Positions 10,226-17,958 of a stretch of 61,056 bases of DNA are shown here, piece by piece. This DNA comes from Bacteroidota bacterium (GTDB lineage Bacteria; Bacteroidota; Bacteroidia; Bacteroidales; UBA7960): assembly GCA_007693555.1 (NCBI GenBank), contig REDJ01000113.1, positions 1 through 61,056 of the forward strand, written 5' to 3'. Each line of letters opens with the position of its first letter. Positions within the stretch are counted from its first letter, which is position 1. The position numbers were made by a program, and so were the translations under genes. The notes below the pieces were generated by a model. It saw only the letters and a program-made list of their open reading frames with translations, was not told where the DNA came from and did no database searches.

Positions 10226-13200
10226 ATGCATGCAAGAATTCTTTACTTACTGATTTTTCTTTTCACAACCGGAAGTTTTGTATCCGGTAATAATGACTAT
10301 CGTGTTATTCGTGGCGAACGTCCACCCATTCATTATGAACGGATAGATGCTGATGCATGGGAAAAAGGCGTTCTTGTAATAAAATTCAATCGGATTGTTG
10401 AAGACCACCTGGAAAGTAACACTTTCTTTACTGATAAGGATGGCATAATAAGATTCAATCTGGAATCTATCGACCGGTTAAATGAACAATACGAGGTAAG
10501 AGCGGCACAGCAACATTTCAGAAATCCCGCCTTGCGAAATACATTCACTGACCGTCACAGAGCATGGGGCTTTCATCTATGGTACCGGCTTGAGCTGGAT
10601 GAGGATGTTGATATTGTTTCATTAATCAGGGAATATGAAAGTTTACCCGAAGTGGAAATTGCAGAACCTGAGTTTAAGAAAGTTTTAATAGGAAGTCATG
10701 ATCCGGAGGATTTCAAAATTCTTGAATTAAATAATGATAAAAGCAGGGATGCATGGATTCCCAACGACCCTCAATTTAGTAATCAATGGCATTATCATAA
10801 TACCGGGCAGCAAAATGGTACTCCCGGAGCAGATATCAGCCTGCTGGAAGCCTGGGAACTGCAAAAGGGCGATTCAGCAGTAATTGTTGCCATTATAGAC
10901 GGGGGTATTGATTATAACCATGTGGATCTTGCAGGAAATATGTGGCCGGAAATTGGATTTAACTTTGTTAATAATACTCCCAATATAGAACCTCACAACC
11001 ATGGTACCCATGTTGCAGGAACCATTGCCGCAGTTACCAACAATAATGTGGGTGTTGCAGGTATAGCAGGTGGTTCGGGTGCAAATGACGGAGTCAGACT
11101 GATGTCATGCCAGGTATTTGCTGCCAGCAGTAACGGAGGTTTTCACCTGGCTCCTGTATATGCTGCCGATAATGGAGCAGCTATATCACAAAACAGCTGG
11201 GGTTATACAGCACCCAATGTTTACGATCAGAATGTGCTGGACGCTATAGATTATTTCAATATCAATGGAGGAGGTGAGGCCATGGATGGTGGGATAACCA
11301 TTTTTGCGGCAGGAAACAGCAATTCGTCTTCTGCCTATTATCCAGGTTTTTATTCCGGTGCATTTTCCGTGGCAGCCACAAATAACCAGGATGCCAAGTC
11401 CTGGTATTCCAATTTTGGTCCCTGGATAGACATTTCTGCCCCTGGAGGTGAAACAAATACAGTTACTGAACGCGGTGTTCTCAGTACATTAAATGGAAAC
11501 CAGTATGGATATTACCAGGGAACGTCAATGGCTTGCCCGCATGTGTCAGGAGTGGTAGCTCTGATGCTTTCTTCTGTGTATGGTGAATTCTCACCGGAAG
11601 ATGTAGTTGATATTCTTCTAAATACCTCTGATAATCATTATGGTGCCAATCCCGGATTTATCGGGCAGTTGGGTGCCGGAAGGGTTAATGCGTATCATGC
11701 AGTAGCATTGGCTGAGCTGTATCTGACTTTGCCTTCCAATCCTTCAAACTTTGTGGCAGAGGGTGTTAGTGATACACAAATTGATCTGAGCTGGCAACTT
11801 AATGATGATGGTAACGATATCATGCTTGCCTGGAGTCCTAACGGAAACTTCGGAATTCCTCAGGAAGGTGATTCATTCCATACCGGTGATACAATACCTG
11901 GTGGTGGAATTGTTCTTTACAAAGGCAGTGATACTATTTTTGAACATACCGAACTCAATGCAGCCACATTATACTACTATAAACTATGGACGGTTGTGGA
12001 AGATACTGTTTTCTCTCTTGGACGTTCTGCCAGTACGCATACCCAGTGTGGTATAACTCAATTACCTGTTGTTGAACCATTCAACGGACCGGATTTTCCC
12101 TATTGCTGGATTTTCCCAAATGGGCAGGGTAACTGGAGAACTACTACCGTAAGAGGTAATCCTGCACCTGCTGTTGAATTTAACTGGAGCCCATCGGTTA
12201 CGAACTATTCTTTCCCCCTGGAAAGCCCGCCTCTTGACGGAAATATTCCAGGTAATGCCATTGCTCTCGAATTTGACCTTTGGCTTAACAATTTTTCCAC
12301 CAATACAACGGAATATATGATTATTCAGGTATATAATGGTGAAGAATGGATAGATGTAATGACCTTTGATAACACACAGGGAGATATACCCTGGGATACT
12401 TACATGGTAGATATTACTGAGCATGCTTTGGATAAGACATTCATGGTAAGATTCAATGCAACCGGAGCCAATTCATTTAATCTTAATTATTGGGTGTTGG
12501 ATAATTTTACGGTTTACTCTTTCTCCTGTCCCCAACCTTCAGGTCTTGCGGCTGAAGATATTACCTCAGAAAGCGTTGTGATTAACTGGACAGCTGTTGG
12601 TGATGAGGTACAATGGGATTTGGTATGGGGCAATCCCGGGTTTGATCCTTATACACAGGGAACGGTTGTTAGCGGCATTACCGAAACAACTTATCTGCTC
12701 GAAGGCTTGAACACTTTTACTTCTTATCAGGCTTATGTAAGGGCAGATTGTGGTGAAGATGATACCAGCCTCTGGACGGGACCTCTGAGTTTTACAACTC
12801 TGGCAACATGTCCTGCACCTGTTAATCTCACAGTAAGCCAGGTAACTTCAAACTCCGCTTTTGTAAACTGGGATGCTGTTGGCAGTGAAACTATCTGGCA
12901 ACTGGCATGGGGACCTCCAGGTTTTAATCCTGATAACAGCGGCACCTTTGTAGATGGACTCCTCGAAACTGAATATTTTCTTGATGAACTGGAAGGAATT
13001 ACTTCTTATGACGTATATGTAAGAGCATTTTGTGATGTGGATGATGAAAGCCTGTGGCTGGGGCCGGCAAGTTTTACTACGATTTGCGATATTTTTACAC
13101 TTCCTTTTGCAGAAGATTTCAGCGGTAACTCTGTTGATTGCTGGTCTTTCCCCCAGGGGCAGGGCAACTGGGGATTTGGAAATTCATATCCCCCGCCATC

Positions 13201-14593
13201 ATCTCAATCAGGAACACCTCATGCTACCTTTAACTGGAGCCCGTCAAGGGTAGGATATTCATTCTCCCTTACCAGCCCATTAATGGATGCTGTAAATCCT
13301 GTTGACGGTGTAAAGGTGGATTATGTATTGTTTTTGAATAACTACAATAATGCCAACCTGGAGCAGATGTCAGTGGAATACAAAGCATTTGAAGATGATG
13401 AATGGATCCTGCTGGAGAACTATACCAACGAAGGATTGGGAAGCGGTAATCTGGAGTTTGTAGAGGAAGGGCTTGAATTACCGGGAATGCAGGGTATGCA
13501 GTTTCAATTAAGATTTCGTGCCCATGGCCAAAATTCATTCAGTATCAACGGATGGAGTGTGGATGATGTGAATTTCTACCAGGAATTTTCACAATGTTAT
13601 CCGCCAGATGCATTAAGTGTCGATAATATTACCACAAACAGTGCAAAACTTAACTGGGTAGGTACAGGTGGAGAAAGTATGTGGGATATTTTATGGGGGG
13701 AAGCCGGTTTTGATCCTTCAACAGATGGGGTTTTGGTGGAAAGTATTGTGGAGAAGCCTTATCTGCTTGATAATCTGGAGCAGAATACTGCTTATGAGTT
13801 TTATGTAAGGGCAGTTTGCAGCGCTGAGTTATTAAGTGAGTGGGCAGGACCTGAAGGATTCACAACTGAAATTGCAACCTATACCATGACTATTACATAT
13901 GAAGGCCCGGGTATGACAGACCCTGAAGGAGAAGTCATAGTTGAACATGGTTCTGATCTTACAATACAACTTGACCATGTTGAGGGTGGTCATATTTATG
14001 ATGTTACCCTTGACGGAGAATCAGTGCTAGACCAGGTTGTTGACTATCAAATTATTATTGAGGATATCACTTCTGGTCATGATATCCATGCAGTTTTTGC
14101 ACTCAACCAGTATGAAATTGAACTTTCGGTCAATCCTTCTCACGGGGGAACTGTAATTGGTGCAGGTACTTACGAGCATTACAGCGAAGTTACAATTCAG
14201 GCAATTCCCGCTGAAAACTTCATTTTTATGAACTGGACCGAAGATGATTACGTTTGGTCAGAAGAAGAAGAGTTTGTGCTTGAAGTAATGGGGCCACATC
14301 ACCTTGTAGCCAATTTCCAGGAAGAAACATCGGTAGAACTGATTCCAGGGCTATCTGAAATTCTGATATACCCCAATCCCGCTCAGGATAAGCTTTGGAT
14401 TGAGTTTATTCATCCCGGTACAGAAGAAGTTAAGATTGCTTTATATTCTATTCACGGGCAAAAGGTCAGAGAAAAAACAGTGGCCACTGGTTCAGAATCA
14501 AAGATCGCCTTCGATCTGGAAGGATTGCAGCCCGGGGTTTACATGGTAAATTTCAACAACAGCAGCCTGATTCGTAAGGTGATTATAAATTAA
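10226..14593 (+). CDS. Large secreted subtilisin-like (S8) protease with T9SS sorting domain
   Basis: Secreted multidomain serine protease of 1455 residues. In order: signal peptide (1-21), propeptide region, and S8 catalytic domain (about 185-500) with the triad Asp225 (AIIDGG), His259 (NHGTHVAG) and Ser434 (GTSMACPHVSG). A fibronectin-III-like domain follows, then two choice-of-anchor-J/cleaved-adhesin-like domains (about 615-770 and 955-1120) separated by two Fn3 domains, a further Fn3 (about 1125-1210), two InlB-B-like 'bacterial repeat' domains (about 1215-1370), and a T9SS type A tail from about 1380 (ILIYPNPAQDKLWIEF, GLQPGVYMVNF). The tail predicts export by the type IX system and attachment or release at the surface. 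It is a single gene. Its apparent terminator lies about 270 bp downstream, behind a cluster of repeats. Confidence 0.93.
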   Translation: MHARILYLLIFLFTTGSFVSGNNDYRVIRGERPPIHYERIDADAWEKGVLVIKFNRIVEDHLESNTFFTDKDGIIRFNLESIDRLNEQYEVRAAQQHFRNPALRNTFTDRHRAWGFHLWYRLELDEDVDIVSLIREYESLPEVEIAEPEFKKVLIGSHDPEDFKILELNNDKSRDAWIPNDPQFSNQWHYHNTGQQNGTPGADISLLEAWELQKGDSAVIVAIIDGGIDYNHVDLAGNMWPEIGFNFVNNTPNIEPHNHGTHVAGTIAAVTNNNVGVAGIAGGSGANDGVRLMSCQVFAASSNGGFHLAPVYAADNGAAISQNSWGYTAPNVYDQNVLDAIDYFNINGGGEAMDGGITIFAAGNSNSSSAYYPGFYSGAFSVAATNNQDAKSWYSNFGPWIDISAPGGETNTVTERGVLSTLNGNQYGYYQGTSMACPHVSGVVALMLSSVYGEFSPEDVVDILLNTSDNHYGANPGFIGQLGAGRVNAYHAVALAELYLTLPSNPSNFVAEGVSDTQIDLSWQLNDDGNDIMLAWSPNGNFGIPQEGDSFHTGDTIPGGGIVLYKGSDTIFEHTELNAATLYYYKLWTVVEDTVFSLGRSASTHTQCGITQLPVVEPFNGPDFPYCWIFPNGQGNWRTTTVRGNPAPAVEFNWSPSVTNYSFPLESPPLDGNIPGNAIALEFDLWLNNFSTNTTEYMIIQVYNGEEWIDVMTFDNTQGDIPWDTYMVDITEHALDKTFMVRFNATGANSFNLNYWVLDNFTVYSFSCPQPSGLAAEDITSESVVINWTAVGDEVQWDLVWGNPGFDPYTQGTVVSGITETTYLLEGLNTFTSYQAYVRADCGEDDTSLWTGPLSFTTLATCPAPVNLTVSQVTSNSAFVNWDAVGSETIWQLAWGPPGFNPDNSGTFVDGLLETEYFLDELEGITSYDVYVRAFCDVDDESLWLGPASFTTICDIFTLPFAEDFSGNSVDCWSFPQGQGNWGFGNSYPPPSSQSGTPHATFNWSPSRVGYSFSLTSPLMDAVNPVDGVKVDYVLFLNNYNNANLEQMSVEYKAFEDDEWILLENYTNEGLGSGNLEFVEEGLELPGMQGMQFQLRFRAHGQNSFSINGWSVDDVNFYQEFSQCYPPDALSVDNITTNSAKLNWVGTGGESMWDILWGEAGFDPSTDGVLVESIVEKPYLLDNLEQNTAYEFYVRAVCSAELLSEWAGPEGFTTEIATYTMTITYEGPGMTDPEGEVIVEHGSDLTIQLDHVEGGHIYDVTLDGESVLDQVVDYQIIIEDITSGHDIHAVFALNQYEIELSVNPSHGGTVIGAGTYEHYSEVTIQAIPAENFIFMNWTEDDYVWSEEEEFVLEVMGPHHLVANFQEETSVELIPGLSEILIYPNPAQDKLWIEFIHPGTEEVKIALYSIHGQKVREKTVATGSESKIAFDLEGLQPGVYMVNFNNSSLIRKVIIN

Positions 14594-14606
14594 TTATCAG
14601 TATTAC

Positions 14607-14654
14607 CCGGTAAAATAACGAGATGCTTCGCTTTGCTCAGCATGACAGGCTTTT
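14607..14654 (-). repeat. 48 bp copy of the interspersed repeat, exact match to 51509-51556
   Basis: The 48 bases are the exact reverse complement of 51509-51556, including the core CTGTCATGCTGAGCAAAGCG read on the minus strand and the CCGGTAAAA end. Identity stops sharply at both ends. A related block on the same spacer (about 14734-14810, ACTGTCATTCTGAGCGTAAC and onward) resembles the reverse complement of 51441-51500, so the spacer holds both halves of the element in rearranged form. Confidence 0.85.
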
Positions 14655-14670
14655 CAAAAGGTCAGGGGCT

Positions 14671-14711
14671 GGGAGGGGTTGGATGGGGTGAAGCCCCATC
14701 CAACCCCTCCC
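14671..14711. repeat. 18 bp perfect GC-rich inverted repeat with 5 nt loop
   Basis: GGGAGGGGTTGGATGGGG at 14671-14688 is perfectly complementary to 14694-14711, with loop TGAAG. It lies between the two repeat blocks downstream of the S8 gene. Without a T-run directly after it, it is not a standard terminator, but the RNA stem would be very stable and could block 3' exonucleases or slow RNA polymerase. Confidence 0.85.
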
Positions 14712-14861
14712 AATTACCTTTTTTTAACTCATAACTACTGTCATTCTGAGCGTAACAGAGTGAAGCGAAGAACCGCAAGCTCGCCGAAGGCAATCCGGTA
14801 GTTTTTCAAACATTTTAATCGGTCAAAAATGATAAATTATCTCGATTTTCAAAATAACAGT

Positions 14862-14897
14862 CTGGAGGTTTCATGCAAATGAAGCCTCCGGTTTTTT
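14862..14897 (+). terminator. Rho-independent terminator
   Basis: Stem CTGGAGG-T-TTCAT, loop GCAA, ATGAA-G-CCTCCGG, followed by TTTTTT. It is correctly oriented to end transcripts from the S8 protease gene, although it lies about 270 bp after the stop codon. Confidence 0.8.
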
Positions 14898-15003
14898 CAT
14901 TGTATTAAAACATTTTTCTATTACACCTGTTTAAAAACCACAAACAAAAAACTCATTAACCTATCAACCAAAAAACATCCCCCTGGCTTCCTTAAAAGGG
15001 GGA

Positions 15004-15035
15004 AATCCCCCTTACCTCCTTTTTCAAAGGGGAAT
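15004..15035 (-). repeat. Interspersed C/G-rich repeat, copy upstream of lplA
   Basis: AATCCCCCTTACCTCCTTTT... This is closely related to the reverse complement of 16173-16205. A partial third copy lies just before it (about 14978-15003, ATCCCCCTGGCTTCCTTAAA). The type (CCCCCTAACCCCCTTTT with GGGGG on the other arm) can fold on itself. I recognise such sequences as common intergenic repeats; what mobilises them is not visible here. Confidence 0.6.
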
Positions 15036-15114
15036 AGGCCGGCAAAAGCTCAATTTAAAACATATATCACGATTTAACATTTCAACTCTTCAACTTTTAA
15101 ACATCTAAACCAAA

Positions 15115-16101
15115 ATGTACTGCATTGCACACGAATATACCGATCCTGCATTTAATCTGGCTGCTGAAGAATATGTTCTGAAGAACTTCAATGAAAATGT
15201 ATTTATGTTATGGCGTAATGAGAACGCTATTATAGTGGGTACACACCAGAATACTCTTGCCGAAATCAACGTGGATTATGTAAAAGAGAAAAATATTACC
15301 GTGATACGCAGACTTTCGGGCGGGGGAGCGGTATTTCACGATCTTGGCAACCTGAATTTTACTTTTATCATGAATGCACAGGAAGGCAAGGATAAAATTG
15401 CTGATTTTAAGAGTTATACTATAACCATTCTTGAAGTATTACAAAAGCTGGATGTAAATGCGCGCTTTGAAGGCCGGAACGATCTTACCATTGAAGGAAA
15501 GAAGTTTTCCGGAAATGCCGAGCATATTTTCAAAAAACGAATACTGCGGCATGGTACACTTTTGTTCTCCTCAGTGATGAACGACCTGCACATGGCCTTG
15601 AAGGTCAATCCGCTCAAATTCCAGGATAAGGCTGTAAAAAGCGTAAGAAGCAGAGTAACCAACATCAGTGAGCATCTCAAACAAGATATGGATGTGTTGC
15701 AGTTTCGCGATCATATCATGAACCATATTATGGAAAACTTTGAAGGTAGCGTTCACTATGAATTCACAGAAAAAGACATCCGTAACATTAATGAACTGGT
15801 TAAGAAAAAATATGGTACGTGGGAATGGAATTTCGGACATTCACCGGGTTATGAACTGCAAAAAGCCTTCAAAAGTGAGGGTGGCTTTGTGGAACTTCAT
15901 ATGAATGTAAAAAAGGGTATTATTGAAGACATCAGGATTTTTGGTGACTTCTTCAATAAGCACGATATCGCTCAGGTAGAAGTAATTCTAAAAGACACAC
16001 CGCATAATGAAACCGCCATCCGCGAAAAACTGTCAACCGTACCTTTCCACGAATACTTCCACAACATCAGCGTGGATGAGTTTGTGAATGGAATGTTTTA
16101 G
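15115..16101 (+). CDS. lplA: Lipoate--protein ligase A
   Basis: Attaches lipoic acid to the lipoyl domains of the glycine cleavage H protein and 2-oxoacid dehydrogenases, using ATP via lipoyl-AMP. The protein has 328 residues, the usual length for LplA with its C-terminal accessory domain. The lipoate-binding motif RRLSGGGAVFHDLGNLNFTF and the GRNDLTIEGKKFSGNAEH stretch, which carries the conserved lysine that binds lipoyl-AMP, are both intact. The ATG at 15115 is the natural start. It is a single gene, flanked on both sides by repeat-rich spacers; related C/G-rich repeats sit upstream and downstream in opposite orientation. Confidence 0.93.
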   Translation: MYCIAHEYTDPAFNLAAEEYVLKNFNENVFMLWRNENAIIVGTHQNTLAEINVDYVKEKNITVIRRLSGGGAVFHDLGNLNFTFIMNAQEGKDKIADFKSYTITILEVLQKLDVNARFEGRNDLTIEGKKFSGNAEHIFKKRILRHGTLLFSSVMNDLHMALKVNPLKFQDKAVKSVRSRVTNISEHLKQDMDVLQFRDHIMNHIMENFEGSVHYEFTEKDIRNINELVKKKYGTWEWNFGHSPGYELQKAFKSEGGFVELHMNVKKGIIEDIRIFGDFFNKHDIAQVEVILKDTPHNETAIREKLSTVPFHEYFHNISVDEFVNGMF

Positions 16102-16172
16102 AAAGTTTTTGGGTTGATGAGTTGAAAAGTTTATTGATGACGTTTGACGGGTAATATAAGTTTGCGACGGTC

Positions 16173-16205
16173 AATTCCCCCTTTGAAAAGGGGGTTAGGG
16201 GGATT
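16173..16205 (+). repeat. Interspersed C/G-rich repeat, copy downstream of lplA
   Basis: AATTCCCCCTTTGAAAAGGG... ending in GGTTAGGGGGATT. It is the inverted counterpart of the copy at 15004-15035, so lplA sits between inverted copies. Confidence 0.65.
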
Positions 16206-16406
16206 GTTTGGAAAAGATGACGGGTTGAAGAGTTAAGAAGGTTGAGGAAGTTGAGTAAGTTTAGGTGTTGAAAACCTGACCGATAGCTAAATCCTCTGAG
16301 CGATTAGCGATCCGGAAATAGTTTTATAGGTTTAAAAGTTTCTTATTTAGCTTCGCTGAGCCCGGCTTCAATTTATGATATATGAATTAAGATTTTAGAT
16401 TTTTTT

Positions 16407-16441
16407 CGTGCTTCGTGCTTTGTGCTTCGTGCTTCGTGCTT
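16407..16441. repeat. Five tandem copies of heptanucleotide CGTGCTT
   Basis: CGTGCTT repeated five times, the third copy being TGTGCTT, followed by degenerate pyrimidine-rich TCGGTCT/TCCGTCT sequence. Short tandem heptamers like this are prone to length change by slippage. The array is intergenic, so no protein is altered. Confidence 0.8.
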
Positions 16442-16498
16442 CGGTCTCCGGTCTCTGTTTTCCGTCTTCGGTTCCCGAATCGCCTGCGGCTCTCGGGA

Positions 16499-16518
16499 CT
16501 AAGGGCTGTCGCCCTTAG
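16499..16518. repeat. Short perfect hairpin CTAAGGGC/GCCCTTAG
   Basis: An 8 bp perfect stem with a TGTC loop, next to another dyad (TCCCGA at 16473-16478, TCGGGA at 16493-16498). It lies just past the 3' end of the minus-strand helicase gene and has no clear T-run, so I treat it as a palindromic repeat rather than a terminator. Confidence 0.6.
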
Positions 16519-16542
16519 CTTCGGTCTTCCGTCTTCGGTCTT

Positions 16543-17856
16543 CTACCTCTTTTTCCCTTTCCGCTTCGTCAGCCTTTTTTTCCTTCCCGGCCCGCCGAGA
16601 TTTACTTTCAGATTTTTCTTTTTCTTATCGTGATAGGCACCACCTCCCTGACGGAGTTTCACAGGTTTCAGGTAGGGTTTGTCTCCTTTGAGTCTTTCAT
16701 CAGGATCCTCATCAGTAGTATCGCTTATTAAAAGATCATCCGGCAGGGGTTCAACGGGAATTTCCTGCTGAATATATTGTTGAATAGCTGCCAGTTCGTC
16801 TTTTTCACTATGACTCATAATAGATATAGAAATCCCTTTTTTATCAACTCTGCCGGTGCGCCCAATTCGGTGAATGTAGGCCCCTGGAATTTCAGGCAAA
16901 CCAAAATTTATTACATGGCTAACCTCAAATATATCAACACCGCGAGCCACAAGGTCGGTGGAGATCAGAATGCGGATATTACCGGATTTAAAGTCTTCCA
17001 ATGTATTGATTCGCAGGTTTTGGCTTTTGTTTGAATGGATAACCCCCAGTTGATTGGGATATTTATGGGTAAGTTTGTTAAAAAGTTTGTCGGCAATCTT
17101 TTTTCCCGGGGCGAAAACAAGAACCTTTTCAAAAACCTTATCATCCTCCAGTAAAAGACTTAGCAGATTGTATTTGGTGGCAAAATTGGGAACCTGGTAA
17201 AGCTTCTGGCTGATTTGTGTAAGGGGAGTGCCGCGGTAATGGATGTCTATCCATTCGGGATCATTAAAAAAGTCAATAATGATGCTTTCAACCTCATCAG
17301 CCAGTGTTGCGGAGAACATCAGGTTTTGCCGTTTTTGAGGCAATAGCTCCAGAATGTTTATGAGCTGGGGTCTGAAGCCCAGGCTAAGCATCTCATCCAC
17401 TTCGTCAATTACAAGTTTCTGGACAGATTTCAGACGCAGCGTCCCTCTCATTGCAAGGTCGAACAACCGGCCCGGTGTGGCAACCAACATATCTACCCCC
17501 TGGTATATACGTTCGCTTTGGGTATTGATATTGGTGCCCCCGTATACACCGTCAATTCGAACACTCATATAAGCAGTAAGTTTGCGTGCTTCTTCTACAA
17601 CTTGAAGCACAAGTTCGCGGGTAGGCACCATTACCAGTATCCTGGGATGTCTTTGCTCTGAGAATTTGAGTTGCCGAAGGAGCGGAAGTAAGTATGCCAG
17701 CGTTTTTCCTGTTCCGGTTTGAGCTATGCCAACAACATCTTTACCGGACATAATTACAGGGAATGCTTTCTGCTGTATTGCGGTCGGACTGAGAAACCCC
17801 AAGTCAGAAAGAGCATTTAGCAGGGGTGTATTGAGATTGAGTTGATGAAATTCCAC
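16543..17856 (-). CDS. DEAD-box ATP-dependent RNA helicase
   Basis: RNA helicase of 437 residues with all the superfamily 2 motifs: Q-motif (FLSPTAIQQKAFP), motif I (AQTGTGKT), Ia (PTRELVLQ), Ib (TPGRL), motif II written as DEVD rather than DEAD, motif III (SAT), and in the second domain STDLVARGVD and HRIGRTGR. The C-terminal tail is short, basic and lysine-rich, ending GRKKRLTKRKGKKR, and probably binds RNA. These enzymes unwind structured RNA in ribosome assembly, decay or cold adaptation; the specific role is not decidable. The Val in motif II is a tolerated change in this family. The stop lies at the edge of the repeat-rich spacer. Confidence 0.93.
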   Translation of the reverse strand: MEFHQLNLNTPLLNALSDLGFLSPTAIQQKAFPVIMSGKDVVGIAQTGTGKTLAYLLPLLRQLKFSEQRHPRILVMVPTRELVLQVVEEARKLTAYMSVRIDGVYGGTNINTQSERIYQGVDMLVATPGRLFDLAMRGTLRLKSVQKLVIDEVDEMLSLGFRPQLINILELLPQKRQNLMFSATLADEVESIIIDFFNDPEWIDIHYRGTPLTQISQKLYQVPNFATKYNLLSLLLEDDKVFEKVLVFAPGKKIADKLFNKLTHKYPNQLGVIHSNKSQNLRINTLEDFKSGNIRILISTDLVARGVDIFEVSHVINFGLPEIPGAYIHRIGRTGRVDKKGISISIMSHSEKDELAAIQQYIQQEIPVEPLPDDLLISDTTDEDPDERLKGDKPYLKPVKLRQGGGAYHDKKKKNLKVNLGGPGRKKRLTKRKGKKR

Positions 17857-17903
17857 GACAAGGAGTTTAAATTCATTCTACCGGATAAAGTTACAATTTT
17901 AAT

Positions 17904-17939
17904 AAAAAAACCTGCCTTTCACATAAAAAGACAGGTTTT
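17904..17939 (-). terminator. Rho-independent terminator of the minus-strand S8 protease gene
   Basis: Read on the minus strand: AAACCTGTCTTT, loop TTATGTG, AAAGGCAGGTTT followed by a T-run. It lies 20 bp after the stop of the protease gene and before the helicase gene, so the two are probably transcribed separately. Confidence 0.8.
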
Positions 17940-17958
17940 AATTAAATAGGTCTAAAGC

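Larger units (their letters stand above)
14594..15114. other. 521 bp gene-free spacer rich in repeats and hairpins
   Basis: Between the S8 protease and lipoate ligase genes. From left to right it holds: a 48 bp copy of the repeat found upstream of guaA, in reverse orientation (14607-14654); a very strong GC-rich hairpin (14671-14711); a second repeat segment related to the left half of the guaA element (about 14734-14810); a rho-independent terminator (14862-14897); and a C/G-rich interspersed repeat (15004-15035). No ORF of credible length is present. Confidence 0.75.
16102..16542. other. 441 bp gene-free spacer with repeats and heptamer array
   Basis: Between the convergent lplA and DEAD-box helicase genes. 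It contains the downstream C/G-rich repeat (16173-16205), a heptanucleotide array CGTGCTT (16407-16441), then low-complexity TCTTCGG/TCTTCCG-like sequence and two hairpins: TCCCGA/TCGGGA at 16473-16498 and CTAAGGGC-TGTC-GCCCTTAG at 16499-16518. No credible gene is present. Confidence 0.7.

Noticed and set aside
16415-16633. 72-residue ORF over the heptamer array and low-complexity region
   Set aside because: Phe/Arg/Leu-rich translation of low-complexity DNA that also overlaps the helicase 3' end.
17440-17446. Helicase motif II is DEVD rather than DEAD as a possible inactivating change
   Set aside because: The catalytic Asp-Glu pair is intact and all other motifs are conserved; coordinates approximate.
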